A stretch of 64,000 nucleotides of DNA from Corallochytrium limacisporum (taxonomy: Eukaryota > Opisthokonta), in NCBI GenBank assembly GCA_002811645.1, contig PDIP01000020.1, forward strand, positions 18,663-82,662, given 5' to 3'. Under the pieces are notes generated by a model. The model made no database searches and was not told where the DNA came from. It saw only the letters and a list, made by a program, of their open reading frames with translations. Shown in pieces: positions 52,116 through 62,225 of this stretch. The translations under genes and the position numbers were made by a program. Each line of letters opens with the position of its first letter. Position 1 is the first letter of the stretch.

Positions 52116-54947
52116 ATGATGTCATTGGCGACAACAGAGAGTCGCCGGGTGGAGCCACCGTCAAACCTCTATCTTCGATCACCTGTTCGTCGGTTCCTGA
52201 ACGATGTCGAAGACAGGGTAAACGACAGCAACGTACAATCACACTGGATATCGAGTCCTGTGCGCAACCAACATGGCGTGCTTCAGACGAGCGACGCAGA
52301 AGACTTTGAGCGTCTTGTAGAAGACAAGGAACGTGAACTGCGACAAGTATTGAATTTACGAACAAAAGCGCTCGAGGAAGAACTACGGCGGACAACTACG
52401 GAGCTTGTTCTTGCGCAGGACAACTTCAGCCGTCTCCGCGAGGACTTTGATTACAACTTGGAGCTGCTTGAAGAAAGAGACAAAGAACTTAAAGAGTTTG
52501 AAAAGTACAGCGCGGAGGTTAAAGATCTTTTGCTGGAGAGAGATAACATGATCGGCATCCTTGAGAAGAAAGTTGAGGATTTCGCTATTGCAAAAGAGGA
52601 ATTGAACCGTATGATAGAAGAACTTAACTTCGAAAGTGCAGAGACGACAAAGAAGCACAATAAGGACATCCAAAGTCTCGAATGGCGGCATGCAGAAGAA
52701 CTCAAAGAGGTCCAAGATATTCTCAATAAGGAACGAACTGAAGCTGCCCGACGAGTCTCTGAAATAAGTGCTGACTTTGAAAGAGAAAGTACAGAAGCGA
52801 AGCTTAGCTACGAGAAGGCCGTTCAACAGAACAAGGATGATTGTGAGCGTAGGATCCGGGAAGCAAAAGAGAACACAGAGCGTGAGCTAGACAAGGTTGC
52901 CTCTCTACTAGGTGATGTTGCTCGTGCTCGGAAAGAGTGTGCCGAAGCACAGCAGCAAATTGATCTCGCGCGTGAGGACAGCTTGGCATGGCAGAGGAAA
53001 TTGAAAACCATGGAATGGGAAAAGATCAATGCTGTGGATCAGAAAGAAGATGAGATCCACATCCTGGAGAGTAAGATCTCAGATTTGGAGAGCATCATGG
53101 TTAAGAAGAGCCATGAAGTACATGACGCAGAACGGAAAGCTGCAAACGCCGAAGTGGCGAAGGAGCGTGCCCAGACAGCTATTGAAGAGAATGAAAAGCG
53201 CCTCAATCAAACTATTAAGGGCATGAAGGAAAAGATTGATGACCAGCGGAAGGAACTAGACGAGCGCTCAGTAGATCAACGCAAGGAGAACGAGGCTCTG
53301 CGGACACAAATGCATGACCTCAAGCGAAAACTAGTAGACGTAGAGGAGCAACGGCAGCGCATAAAGAGGGAGGCTGTCTTGGCTATTGGTCAAAAGGACG
53401 AGGAAATTAGCGTACTACAGCAGAAGGTTGATTCTACCCGCAATGAGAACTCTCAGATACGTAACACTATCGTCGACCTAAAGGCCGACATTAGTAAGGG
53501 AATTGATCGGGAGAACGAGATTCGCCGCCAACTGTTGCAGGCCCAACTGAACCTAGACGAGCGGAACTGGAGCATTAAGGAGGATGATCCGTTGGTTCAG
53601 CAGATGATGGGCGAACGGGACAAGTTCCGCGCGCTTGCCGATGAACAGCAACGGAAGGTCTCTGATTTAGAAGCACAAATGCGAAAGAACGATTTCAGAC
53701 TGCGAAATACAGAGCACAAAGTGACTGGCCATTCTGTGAAGTCCAAATCCCCTGTGGACGACGATAGTGAATTGGGCCCACCGGTTTCCACACCTCCAAC
53801 TCCCAATCAACTGGGTGAATCTGATGAGTTCTTTGCTGGCTTCAAATCGAGACCTCGGACCGGGACTCCGGATCACCGATTGGCATCCGAGAACGCACAA
53901 TTGAAGTCCGCTGTCAAGGAATTGAGACTGCAACTGGAAGAAGTATCTTACAGCCGGCCTCCTGGTAACGATGACCTTTTAGCAGAAAACACTCATTTGA
54001 AGACTGTGGTGCAGAATTTGCGTCGCGAGCTAGAGCAGCTGGTGATTGAGCGTGAGGAGACGGTTCGACTCCAACACGGGACAGTGGACTTCCATGAAAT
54101 GTCGCAGCGCCTAAACGAATCCATGGCCACTGAACAACGACACCGTACCAGACAGATCGAAGCAGAGGTACGCATTAGTGAGCTTGAAATGATGCTTCAG
54201 AACGCTCGAGGTGAGCTGGCAGAAAAGCAAATTGATAGCCAGAACATGAGCATTACTCTGCAGAAGCAGATCGCTCATTTACAGCATGAAGTGGATCGCA
54301 AGAACGAGGAAATTTCACTTTTGCAGTCTGAGCACGTGAATCGCTCAAGGGTGCTGAGTTCCAGAGCCGAAGCTAGAGCTCATGATAACACTGTTGTCGA
54401 TCATCTGAACAGGACAATGAAGGATCTGAAGTCAGAACTTGCCATGTTGCGTGAGCACGAGCGTCCCGAGAGTCCCACTTCTCGTGACCGAGCAGCACTC
54501 CGCAAAGCCGAAAGACAAATCCGTAGCCTCATGTTGGAGCGTGAAAAGCTGGTGGAAGCAAATAATTCCCTCCGCAGTAGCATGATACATGCCAAAGAAC
54601 CTGTGGCATCGTCGGCTTCACACCATGGTCGGGGATCCGACCGCATCTACGGAAGATCGGCAACACAGGTCAAGAACACGTCCGAGCACACCTTGGGCAC
54701 TTCAAACGGTACTGTTGCGATTAGCAGAGTGGCCGAGTCCACTATCGATGTCTATGATGATGACTTTGAAATCAACAGCGGCAGTGAGATTAACTCTTCC
54801 CGGCTTCCTGGCCGCCAGAGCGAACGGATCGCCGACTCACAGCGCCGCTCAATGAATGCCATGTGCAGCAATGCACAGCGGCGTACGAAGCCACCCAACT
54901 TTAACCGTCTTCGTCACGAGGCCGTCAAAGAAGACAATGGACCTTGA
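52116..54947 (+). CDS. CCDC57: CCDC57-like centriolar coiled-coil protein
   Basis: A 943-residue protein that is coiled coil over most of its length. Near the N-terminus, FSRLREDFDYNLELLEERDK then ELKEFEKY matches the CCDC57 block LREDFxYNLxLLEERDxELxRYD. Other CCDC57-like parts are DDPLVQQMMGERDKFRALAD, a SPSRPxx-free linker rich in Pro and Ser (about 550-590), and a late helix pair ENAQLKSAVKELRLQLEEVS and ENTHLKTVVQNLRRELEQLV. CCDC57 in animals sits at centriolar satellites, centrosomes and basal bodies and supports centriole duplication and ciliogenesis. The C-terminal 90 residues are disordered and contain an acidic VYDDDFEINSGSE. Part of the coding region (53986-54134) is duplicated at 62068-62216. 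Confidence 0.8.
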   Translation: MMSLATTESRRVEPPSNLYLRSPVRRFLNDVEDRVNDSNVQSHWISSPVRNQHGVLQTSDAEDFERLVEDKERELRQVLNLRTKALEEELRRTTTELVLAQDNFSRLREDFDYNLELLEERDKELKEFEKYSAEVKDLLLERDNMIGILEKKVEDFAIAKEELNRMIEELNFESAETTKKHNKDIQSLEWRHAEELKEVQDILNKERTEAARRVSEISADFERESTEAKLSYEKAVQQNKDDCERRIREAKENTERELDKVASLLGDVARARKECAEAQQQIDLAREDSLAWQRKLKTMEWEKINAVDQKEDEIHILESKISDLESIMVKKSHEVHDAERKAANAEVAKERAQTAIEENEKRLNQTIKGMKEKIDDQRKELDERSVDQRKENEALRTQMHDLKRKLVDVEEQRQRIKREAVLAIGQKDEEISVLQQKVDSTRNENSQIRNTIVDLKADISKGIDRENEIRRQLLQAQLNLDERNWSIKEDDPLVQQMMGERDKFRALADEQQRKVSDLEAQMRKNDFRLRNTEHKVTGHSVKSKSPVDDDSELGPPVSTPPTPNQLGESDEFFAGFKSRPRTGTPDHRLASENAQLKSAVKELRLQLEEVSYSRPPGNDDLLAENTHLKTVVQNLRRELEQLVIEREETVRLQHGTVDFHEMSQRLNESMATEQRHRTRQIEAEVRISELEMMLQNARGELAEKQIDSQNMSITLQKQIAHLQHEVDRKNEEISLLQSEHVNRSRVLSSRAEARAHDNTVVDHLNRTMKDLKSELAMLREHERPESPTSRDRAALRKAERQIRSLMLEREKLVEANNSLRSSMIHAKEPVASSASHHGRGSDRIYGRSATQVKNTSEHTLGTSNGTVAISRVAESTIDVYDDDFEINSGSEINSSRLPGRQSERIADSQRRSMNAMCSNAQRRTKPPNFNRLRHEAVKEDNGP

Positions 54948-55708
54948 AGAAATCACCACACTCATATTAAAGAAGACAAACGCAGATGTCATAGGATTCG
55001 AAAACGCACATGTCCCCTCACAGAATATCGGCTATGTCTCCAGGACCGGGACCTCCGTCATTTGCCCAATCAGCGCAGAGAGCAGTGCGGGCCCTTAAGC
55101 GGGAAAAGGGGGGGGGGAGAGGACGGCGAGACCAGGTGACAGAGTCCAAACTTTGTACGGACGCGGCTTTTGCAACCTGTGTGCGTTGTGTATTGGTTTC
55201 TCTTTGTTTCCTTTCCCTTCGTTTGCTTGGGTCCCGCGCTTTCCGCCGGGCCCTTACCACAACGTTCCAATGTTTCCCTGTACTGAGCGTAAGGGAAGTA
55301 CCTACTGTGCGACTCGTTCGCATGTCTAAGGCGCCTTTACAACAGGCGTTCCCGCCGTTTCCAACGGAGAGCCGCTCTGCGTTCTGGTGGGGGGTCCTGA
55401 TAGCCAAGAAACAAGTGAAGGATGGGTGGCGAAAAAAATAGGTGGTCTCAGTATGGCTGGGTGATCGAACGTTTCGGGGGTGGCGACTCGGTGTTCTTGT
55501 TTCGCTTTCCCCATTCCCTTGAAAAGGTTAGTGGTATTTGGGAACTGATAGTTGCAAATCCTATATGGTTGCCTCACGATCATTGTGCAATGCAAAGACC
55601 CTGCGGGTGCTGACGAGTTTTGGAAAGTCCGCAGCAGCGGAAACTAGAAGCTACACAATGAATCTTCTAGCACTTCGGTCAGGACCTCTTGGTTAGATTC
55701 ATAAGGCC
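54948..55708. other. Intergenic between CCDC57-like and SepH/Cdc7
   Basis: Holds the 3' end of one gene and the promoter of the next. G run at about 55110-55117. No gene is supported. Confidence 0.5.
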
Positions 55709-58700
55709 ATGTCGAAAACAAAGATAAGAGACAGCTCCAAGGGCGAGCGTCTCCAGGATTACATCCTGGGTGACTGCATAGGTAAGGGTGGATTTGGTGC
55801 TGTCTACAAAGCGATCAACTTGCAAGATGGTACAGTTGTCGCAGTTAAAAAAATTCATACAGAGAATATTCCCAAATCCAAGCAGGCAGGTATAATGATG
55901 GAAATTGACTTGCTGAAAAAACTATCTCACCCTTGCATCGTGAAATATTTGGGGTTTGTGGACACTGAGAGGGATCTAAACATTATTCTTGAATATGTAG
56001 AGAATGGTTCGCTCAGTTCGATTTGTCATAAATTTGGGCAGTTCCCGGAAAGCCTGACTTCTGTGTATATGTATCAAACACTGGACGGATTGGTATACTT
56101 GCATGAACAGGGTGTAATCCATAGGGATATTAAGGGAGCAAACATCCTTACAACAAAGGAAGGTATTGTGAAGCTTGCCGATTTCGGTGTCGCGACCAAA
56201 TTGGCTGACATTGAGCAAGATGCAGTTGTAGGTACTCCATATTGGATGGCTCCCGAAATCATCATATTGACTGGAGCTACTACTGCGTCAGATATTTGGA
56301 GTCTGGGATGCACGATCATTGAGCTGCTGGAGGGAAAGCCACCCTACTTCGAATTTCCGCCCATGCCAGCCTTGTTCCACATTGTACAAGATGATCACCC
56401 CCCTCTGCCGGAGGGTATTTCACCGGCATTACGCGATTTCCTCACGCAATGTTTTCAGAAGGAACCAAGTCTCCGCGTCACTGCCAAGAAACTTATGCGT
56501 CATGCGTGGCTGGCCCATCATCACAAGCGCAACAAGGGCAAGAACGGCACGGACAGTCGTGAGGGATCCGGTAATGCCCAGGACATGAATGAATTAGGTT
56601 TGGCAAACCAAGTTGAGAAGATCAAACAATTCAACAGCGAACTGGAGAATGCAGACCTGAAAGTAGGTTCCACCGTTCGAGGCACATCCTCGGGCATGGT
56701 TAGTCACTACCGTGGAACACTGCGACAAGGGACAACGCGCCGCTTTGAAACACTGAACCAACGTGGTGTCGCCGAAAAGCGCCTTCAAGGAACGATCAAG
56801 ACTTCGCGACTGCGAGGACGGGGTGGTCAGAGACCAGTGCTTGATGAGCTTGCAGACATGATGCGAGAAAGTGCCCCTGAGAAGGATCAGCTCAGCGAGG
56901 TTCCAAAGGTCGCCGGAGGAAGATCGAAGAGAGGTACTGCTGGCTCGGGCGCCAAACAGAGACCGGGGTTGTTTAACATCTTTCCGGGCGAAGAGGGTAA
57001 GGCTGCCCAGGTAGTTTCTGCTGTAGACGCAGGATCGAAGGCCTTGCCTGACTCACAGTCTTTACAGGCGTATGAAGACCATTCGGGAAGTGAGGAAGAT
57101 TGGGATGACGATTTTGTGGGAGATCTTGATTTGAAGAATTCAAACTTGCAGCCCAAGACAAGCCTGCAGCTTGGAGGCGATACTTTGAAGCCCATCATCA
57201 AGGAACAACCGCAGCCTATTTCACAGGTACCTAAGGGAATAAACAGGTGGGCTTCCCCAGAGCCAGGCGCAAGAGAACCGTCTCCAGAACTGACTGAGGA
57301 CCAAAGGGCACCCAATGGCGAGGACGGAGTTGACGTATGGGACGATGACTTCTTGGTGGATACAATTACCCCAGACCAGCTACAGGGCGCCTTGAAATTC
57401 CGTGGCGGTTCCCAGCTGAAACTTCCTGGTGACTCTACGGCAAGTAACACTGTCAGTAGCATGGAGAGTGGTCCACGAACATTTGAAACAATCAAGGCCA
57501 CAGATAGTGTCATGGAACAGGCGAAAATTCAGATGAAATTGTCACCCATTGCGTCCACAGATACTTTGACTGGGCGATCTGGAGACTCAAAGATTTCTAC
57601 CTCGTCGACATCAAAATTGAAACCGAAAGAGATCGATCTGACGATTTACAAGGAAACGGAATCGGAAAATGACTTCGACGACCTTGGATTCGATGATGAA
57701 GTCTTGAGCGGACTTGATAAGGTGGTGAAACAGAAGAAGGAACGAAGTGAAAGCACAATCAATACTTTGGACAAGTTCCCCGCGCGTGGTGCTTTACAAA
57801 CCTTGAAGGACGATAAGGACTCTGGCATTGGTACGAGCACCACAGCTACAAGCGACACGTGGGAGAGTGGTAGCAATCGTGAATCACAGACTCTTGCTCC
57901 AAACAGTGCGAAGGTCGAACGCCGCCCGACCTCAGGACGTGCATCCATGCCGGATGATCCCCGCTGGCGTAAGTTCACAGAGACCAAAGCAGATGCAGCA
58001 GATTGGACTGACGATTTTGCGGATGGTCTAGAAGTTGGAGACAACTTGACTCTGGGCATGTCTTCCTCCGGTCAAATGATCAGTAACGTTGATGTCAGCG
58101 GAGAGAATCGACAAGTGTCATCTACTTCGGCCGCCTTGGAAGAGGACCTAGACGAAGAGGACCCCTTTGCTGATTTGGATGATGATGACAATGATGAAGG
58201 CCTGGAGTTTGACGAAAAAGAACGCATCTATATGGACCACTATGCACGTATTAGCAACGAGATAATCACACTGATTGGCAACTTGAAACCAGGACAGCCG
58301 GAGGGAGATCTTCTGCTAACGTGCTCACGACTGATTGAGATCTTCACTGAAGACCCTTCACAGCGAGTGGAACTAATTGCTCACCATGGTGTCATTCCCA
58401 TTATGGAGATGTTAGAAATAGGCGATCAGATGCATGTAGTTCATGGTATCTTGCAGGTTGTCAATACCATTATCGAGGACGCGGAGGACATTCAAGAGAA
58501 TCTCTGTCTTGTGGGCGGCATCCCGGCAATTATGCGCTTCACTGCAAGCTCGTACAGCCGAGAGGTGCGGGAAGAGGCGGCCACTTTCATTGCGCACATG
58601 TGTCAGACCTCCTCCCTCACAATGCAGATGTTCATTGCCTGCCGTGGTTTGCCTGTCCTAGTGGACTTTTTGGATGAAAACGTACGGCGATCTCCTTACC

Positions 58701-60259
58701 TGGTATGCACTGCCATCGATCAAATCTGGAACGTGTTTGAATTGCAGTCCACTACTCCCAAGAGTGACTTCTGCCGGTTGTTTGCCAAGAATGGTTTGTT
58801 GTCGTCGTTGGCGGGTGTCCTCAGTGACCTCACCGCCATGGTAAACGGCAGCACTGGGAACCTCCACGTTGGCTCTCATGGCAATACAACCAAAGGGAGT
58901 CAACAGTTGGACGAGGCTGATGCGTTGGCATACATTGAGCGAGTGGCCTTGATCATGCTATTCTTCAGCAATGCGGATTCAACGGTGAAGGGCATTATGG
59001 CCTCTTCCACGGTTCTTACTTCCATCTTTAATTGCATGGAAAAAACACCTCAAAAGGTCATGCATACCCTTCTGAAATCAATCAAGAACTTGACCATGGA
59101 GCCCATCTGCCTGGATCCATTGCAGCGGGCTGGAGCCATTCGCGTTCTGGTAGATATCCTGACATCCAGTAAGTACGGCGTCACGGCGGTAACAAGCTCT
59201 CAGCATCAGCTGAATCCGACCCCTGCGACTGCCGGCGTTAAGGGCAATGCCCCTGTCAGTCACCAATCCTTGACCGATATTCACAACCAAGTGCTGAACG
59301 CTCTCTTCAATCTGTGCCGCATCAATAGGTCTCGCCAGGAGGAGGCTGCTCGCTCTGGTGCCATCCCATCCCTGATGCATTTCGTCCGACAGCGTGGCCC
59401 GCTAAAACAACTGGCTCTCAACATCGTTGTGGACATTGCCCAGGCGAATGCTAACTGTCGCGGCTACCTGTGGCAGAACGAGGGCATTCCGTTCTTTGTG
59501 TCGCTGCTCAATGACCCATACTGGCAAAGCAACGCAATGGAAATCTTGGCCCTGGGTGCCCAGGATGCTTCCACCAACAAGACACTGACCCACCAACGTG
59601 CTCGAATGGACGAGGCACTCATTGATCCTGAAGCCATGGACGTCCTTACGAAGATGGTGCGGACCGCACGGTCTCCGTCCTTTGACAAGACCTTGGATCC
59701 CTTACAGCGCCTTATCCTGTCTTCTGACAGTATCAACCGCGCCATCGGCAATTCCAAGATGGTCACTGCACTATTGGCCCGTTTGCAGCATCCCAAGGCC
59801 CAGGTTCGAGGTGATCTGCTTAAGATCTTGAAGGTCCTCTTTGCCGGTACTGAAAATCCACGTCAGTTCCTGAACAACAACCCGATGATGTACACTGTCC
59901 TAAAGGATATTGCTATGAAGGATGCTGCAGTCATGACGCAGACACTGGCCGAGAATCTCATCAGGGACATGGATGGTGTGCTGTCAGGGAAGGACTCTAA
60001 GGGGGCTGCCAAGGAAGGACGGAAGGAAGATCTTACTGCAAGTAGCAACGACCTTCCAGGTCAGTCCGAAGAGGTGTTCGACTCGGGTGCAAATGTCTCC
60101 GACCCTCGATTAGGCTCTCCTGCGGCAGCGCGCAAGCCCCAGACGTCACCGACCAAGCAGCAGCAAGGCAATTCCTCGCCCAACGCCCGCCGTCGCAGCC
60201 GAAAATTCCGGACGCACAGTCGCAATGGCAGCAAAAGCAAGGTCAATCCCGATAAGTGA
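55709..60259 (+). CDS. SepH/Cdc7-type septation (SIN/MEN) kinase
   Basis: A 1516-residue protein with start ATG at 55709. The kinase domain is at about 17-268: IGKGGFGAVYKA, VAIK lysine K47, HRDIKGANI (D140), DFG (D158), GTPYWMAPEI, SLGCTIIELLEGKPPY. This matches SepH of Aspergillus, Cdc7 of fission yeast and MAP3K-epsilon of plants. The long middle is acidic and disordered and has at least four related W/F-D-D-D-F-like motifs (about 463, 543, 653-660, 764). From about 840 on it forms armadillo-type repeats (LLTCSRLIEIFTEDPSQRVE, AIRVLVDILTSSKYG, QLALNIVVDIAQANANCRGY). The kinase works downstream of a GTPase and with Sid1/Mob1 relatives to drive septation or mitotic exit. It ends in a Lys/Arg/Ser-rich tail. 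Confidence 0.96.
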   Translation: MSKTKIRDSSKGERLQDYILGDCIGKGGFGAVYKAINLQDGTVVAVKKIHTENIPKSKQAGIMMEIDLLKKLSHPCIVKYLGFVDTERDLNIILEYVENGSLSSICHKFGQFPESLTSVYMYQTLDGLVYLHEQGVIHRDIKGANILTTKEGIVKLADFGVATKLADIEQDAVVGTPYWMAPEIIILTGATTASDIWSLGCTIIELLEGKPPYFEFPPMPALFHIVQDDHPPLPEGISPALRDFLTQCFQKEPSLRVTAKKLMRHAWLAHHHKRNKGKNGTDSREGSGNAQDMNELGLANQVEKIKQFNSELENADLKVGSTVRGTSSGMVSHYRGTLRQGTTRRFETLNQRGVAEKRLQGTIKTSRLRGRGGQRPVLDELADMMRESAPEKDQLSEVPKVAGGRSKRGTAGSGAKQRPGLFNIFPGEEGKAAQVVSAVDAGSKALPDSQSLQAYEDHSGSEEDWDDDFVGDLDLKNSNLQPKTSLQLGGDTLKPIIKEQPQPISQVPKGINRWASPEPGAREPSPELTEDQRAPNGEDGVDVWDDDFLVDTITPDQLQGALKFRGGSQLKLPGDSTASNTVSSMESGPRTFETIKATDSVMEQAKIQMKLSPIASTDTLTGRSGDSKISTSSTSKLKPKEIDLTIYKETESENDFDDLGFDDEVLSGLDKVVKQKKERSESTINTLDKFPARGALQTLKDDKDSGIGTSTTATSDTWESGSNRESQTLAPNSAKVERRPTSGRASMPDDPRWRKFTETKADAADWTDDFADGLEVGDNLTLGMSSSGQMISNVDVSGENRQVSSTSAALEEDLDEEDPFADLDDDDNDEGLEFDEKERIYMDHYARISNEIITLIGNLKPGQPEGDLLLTCSRLIEIFTEDPSQRVELIAHHGVIPIMEMLEIGDQMHVVHGILQVVNTIIEDAEDIQENLCLVGGIPAIMRFTASSYSREVREEAATFIAHMCQTSSLTMQMFIACRGLPVLVDFLDENVRRSPYLVCTAIDQIWNVFELQSTTPKSDFCRLFAKNGLLSSLAGVLSDLTAMVNGSTGNLHVGSHGNTTKGSQQLDEADALAYIERVALIMLFFSNADSTVKGIMASSTVLTSIFNCMEKTPQKVMHTLLKSIKNLTMEPICLDPLQRAGAIRVLVDILTSSKYGVTAVTSSQHQLNPTPATAGVKGNAPVSHQSLTDIHNQVLNALFNLCRINRSRQEEAARSGAIPSLMHFVRQRGPLKQLALNIVVDIAQANANCRGYLWQNEGIPFFVSLLNDPYWQSNAMEILALGAQDASTNKTLTHQRARMDEALIDPEAMDVLTKMVRTARSPSFDKTLDPLQRLILSSDSINRAIGNSKMVTALLARLQHPKAQVRGDLLKILKVLFAGTENPRQFLNNNPMMYTVLKDIAMKDAAVMTQTLAENLIRDMDGVLSGKDSKGAAKEGRKEDLTASSNDLPGQSEEVFDSGANVSDPRLGSPAAARKPQTSPTKQQQGNSSPNARRRSRKFRTHSRNGSKSKVNPDK

Positions 60260-60362
60260 TCCGAAAACAGATTGAGATTAGGATATATCAACGCACCAAT
60301 GAGTAGATTAAAAGTATTGAGGCCAATCACTAGCTCTCCCCTCTTGGAATGCCTTCCTCCCA

Positions 60363-60382
60363 CCCCCCCCCCCCCCCCCCCC
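60363..60382. repeat. Run of 20 C
   Basis: Uninterrupted C20 about 100 bases after the SepH/Cdc7 stop, flanked by CCTCCCA and AGGAGTGG. Confidence 0.97.
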
Positions 60383-60602
60383 AGGAGTGGGGGTTCCCCT
60401 CTCCACCAAGCGCCCAGACCGCAGAGGAAAATCCACGCGGGTCTCTTGGGGCAGGAGGGGTACATTCTTTACATAGAGTGGCCACTGGAAGGGTATAACA
60501 GTGTGGCGGGCACAGCTACAAAACCGATGTTAATCTTGTGATTCGTGGATACATACGATTCCCTGTTCAATGGTACAGTTAAAGAAGACACAATAAGCAG
60601 GT

Positions 60603-61145
60603 ATGGTTAAGGCACGTAATCCGCTCAAGGACACTCGCCTGAAGAAGGCCATCCACCCTCGGAGTCGCAAGGCGGCTCAGGTGCAGCGTGCCACACACCG
60701 TGATGCTCAGATTGCTACAAAGAAGCACCAGCACCAAAAAGTGTTGAAACAGCGGGCCAACCGTTACAAAATCGTCTGTGACACCGCAGGAAAGCTATTC
60801 CCCGGGTTGAACCATTTGTCCTTGGCGCAGCTGGCCCAGGTCACTCAGGAACTGATCACCCGGGAGCAAGTGGCTTTCAAAGAATTCCAGAAACAGACCG
60901 CAAATAAGCAGCATGTCAACAAGAGCAAACAACAACAGATGGAGTACAAAGCGAAGTTCCTGGACGCGGAATTTAAATCGGCCGGCATCGAAGTGCCCGA
61001 CCTTGTAGATGGAAAAAACTACGACCGTTTGAAGAATTGGGACGGCAACATCGATCGAATGAACACCATTCGGACAAGGAAATCCAAATATTCTGACCTT
61101 GAAGCAGCACAGAAGAAGGAAGCTGTGAACACCATGGAGACATAA
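60603..61145 (+). CDS. TMA16: Tma16 ribosome-biogenesis protein
   Basis: A 180-residue basic protein. It begins MVKARNPLKDTRLKKAIHPR followed by SRKAAQVQRATHRD, matching the HPxSRKAxQxxRxxH signature of Tma16. Further blocks are KLFPGLNHLSLAQLAQVTQE, SAGIEVPDLVDGKNYDRLKN and WDGNIDRMNTIRTRKSKY. Tma16 binds late pre-60S particles and occupies the space near H64 before Mrt4-related maturation steps. It follows SepH/Cdc7 by 343 bases on the same strand and converges on the Spp2-like gene with 53 bases between stops. Confidence 0.92.
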   Translation: MVKARNPLKDTRLKKAIHPRSRKAAQVQRATHRDAQIATKKHQHQKVLKQRANRYKIVCDTAGKLFPGLNHLSLAQLAQVTQELITREQVAFKEFQKQTANKQHVNKSKQQQMEYKAKFLDAEFKSAGIEVPDLVDGKNYDRLKNWDGNIDRMNTIRTRKSKYSDLEAAQKKEAVNTMET

Positions 61146-61198
61146 AGCCAAACGTGTGGCTTGTAATATAGAATACATATTGTCTAGTAGTATCGCCT

Positions 61199-61762
61199 TC
61201 ATGCCGACTTTGTCTTTTCACCATTGGCGTTCTTTAACTCTTTATTTGTTTCTTCATCATCTTGGAAAGCATCTGCACTTGGTTTGCTCCCGCTGTCCAC
61301 GACCGATACCGTCTTCAGGTCGGTTAATTTGGCACCAACACCCAGTCGTTCCGCCCGCGGCGCTGGTTCGTGTGTGGAAGGAGACGTCCTTGTCCGTGGG
61401 TCTCCTTCCTTCCATCCCATGCCACGCAACATGGCCATACCAAAGCCAGCAACGGGTACGCTTTCGTAGTCGATCTTGTCGTCAGCACCAGGCTCGGCTG
61501 CTAGTACCTGTTTTGCTTCAAGCTTCTGGCTTTTCAGGGGTATTACCATTGGCCCTTTCGCTGTGGCACCGTCCTTTCGTTCGCGTTGCTGGGATTTCGT
61601 AGTATCAGTGTTATTATTTGTTCGGTGATCTTCCCCAAGAGCTACGGCACGTCTCTTTTGCGGCTGATCACCGAACGAATTGCCTAACAGTTGCTTCCTA
61701 CGCTTCTGATCCGCCTTCGCTGGTGCGCTGAGGCTGAAGCTGAACCCAGCTCCGGAGGACAT
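61199..61762 (-). CDS. Spp2/GPKOW-like G-patch splicing factor
   Basis: A 187-residue protein. I place the start at ATG 61762 (MSSGAGFSFSLSAPAKADQK), since the frame further up has no ATG. The N-terminus with FSFSL is typical of GPKOW. The G-patch reads VPVAGFGMAMLRGMGWKEGD (about 117-136), nearly identical to the Spp2/GPKOW consensus VPxxxFGxAxLRGMGW. The C-terminal half is polar and ends TKSA. Spp2 binds the helicase Prp2 (DHX16) through the G-patch to remodel the activated spliceosome before the first splicing step. GPKOW in animals has an extra KOW domain. None is visible here, so it is closer to yeast Spp2 in size. Confidence 0.87.
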   Translation of the reverse strand: MSSGAGFSFSLSAPAKADQKRRKQLLGNSFGDQPQKRRAVALGEDHRTNNNTDTTKSQQRERKDGATAKGPMVIPLKSQKLEAKQVLAAEPGADDKIDYESVPVAGFGMAMLRGMGWKEGDPRTRTSPSTHEPAPRAERLGVGAKLTDLKTVSVVDSGSKPSADAFQDDEETNKELKNANGEKTKSA

Positions 61763-62067
61763 TATGCCTGATATGTATCCTTCATGTCTTTGTAACCTTT
61801 CCTGCTTTCCGAACAACAAGAGCTACTGAAACAAATAAAATGTGTGCACTACTGTGACCTTGCTCCACAAAACTCCTCAACGAATGTTCCGTGCCAAAAT
61901 ACCTGCACCCTTACTAATCACAGTTCGCGCGGCCCATACTCGCAGCCTCGTTGAAAATGAAGCCATAAGTATATCAAATATACATCAACGAAATAGCGTC
62001 AGTAGGAATCAAACTCACCAAGGGGAGGGGTTGTTTAAGAGATGTATTCTCTTACTAAAACATTAAA
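61763..62067. other. Intergenic before the rearranged locus
   Basis: Promoter region of the Spp2-like gene. I see no gene. Confidence 0.4.
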
Positions 62068-62216
62068 TTCAGTGGCTATGGATTCATTCAGGCGCTGCGA
62101 CATTTCATGGAAGTCCACTGTCCCGTGTTGGAGTCGAACCGTCTCCTCACGCTCGATCACCAGCTGCTCTAGCTCGCGACGCAAATTCTGCACCACAGTC
62201 TTCAAATGAGTGTTTT
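62068..62216 (-). repeat. Inverted 149-base copy of a CCDC57-like coding segment
   Basis: Read on the reverse strand this equals 53986-54134 of the CCDC57-like gene except for four base changes (97 percent identity). Three of the four are synonymous, and one changes Met to Ile. The copied codons cover NTHLKTVVQNLRRELEQL to RLNESxATE. It is only a fragment: it starts right after what in the source reads CTTTTAGCAG and ends at GCCACTGAA. It directly abuts a CFAP69 fragment on the opposite strand. Confidence 0.97.
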
Positions 62217-62225
62217 GGTTCCTCA

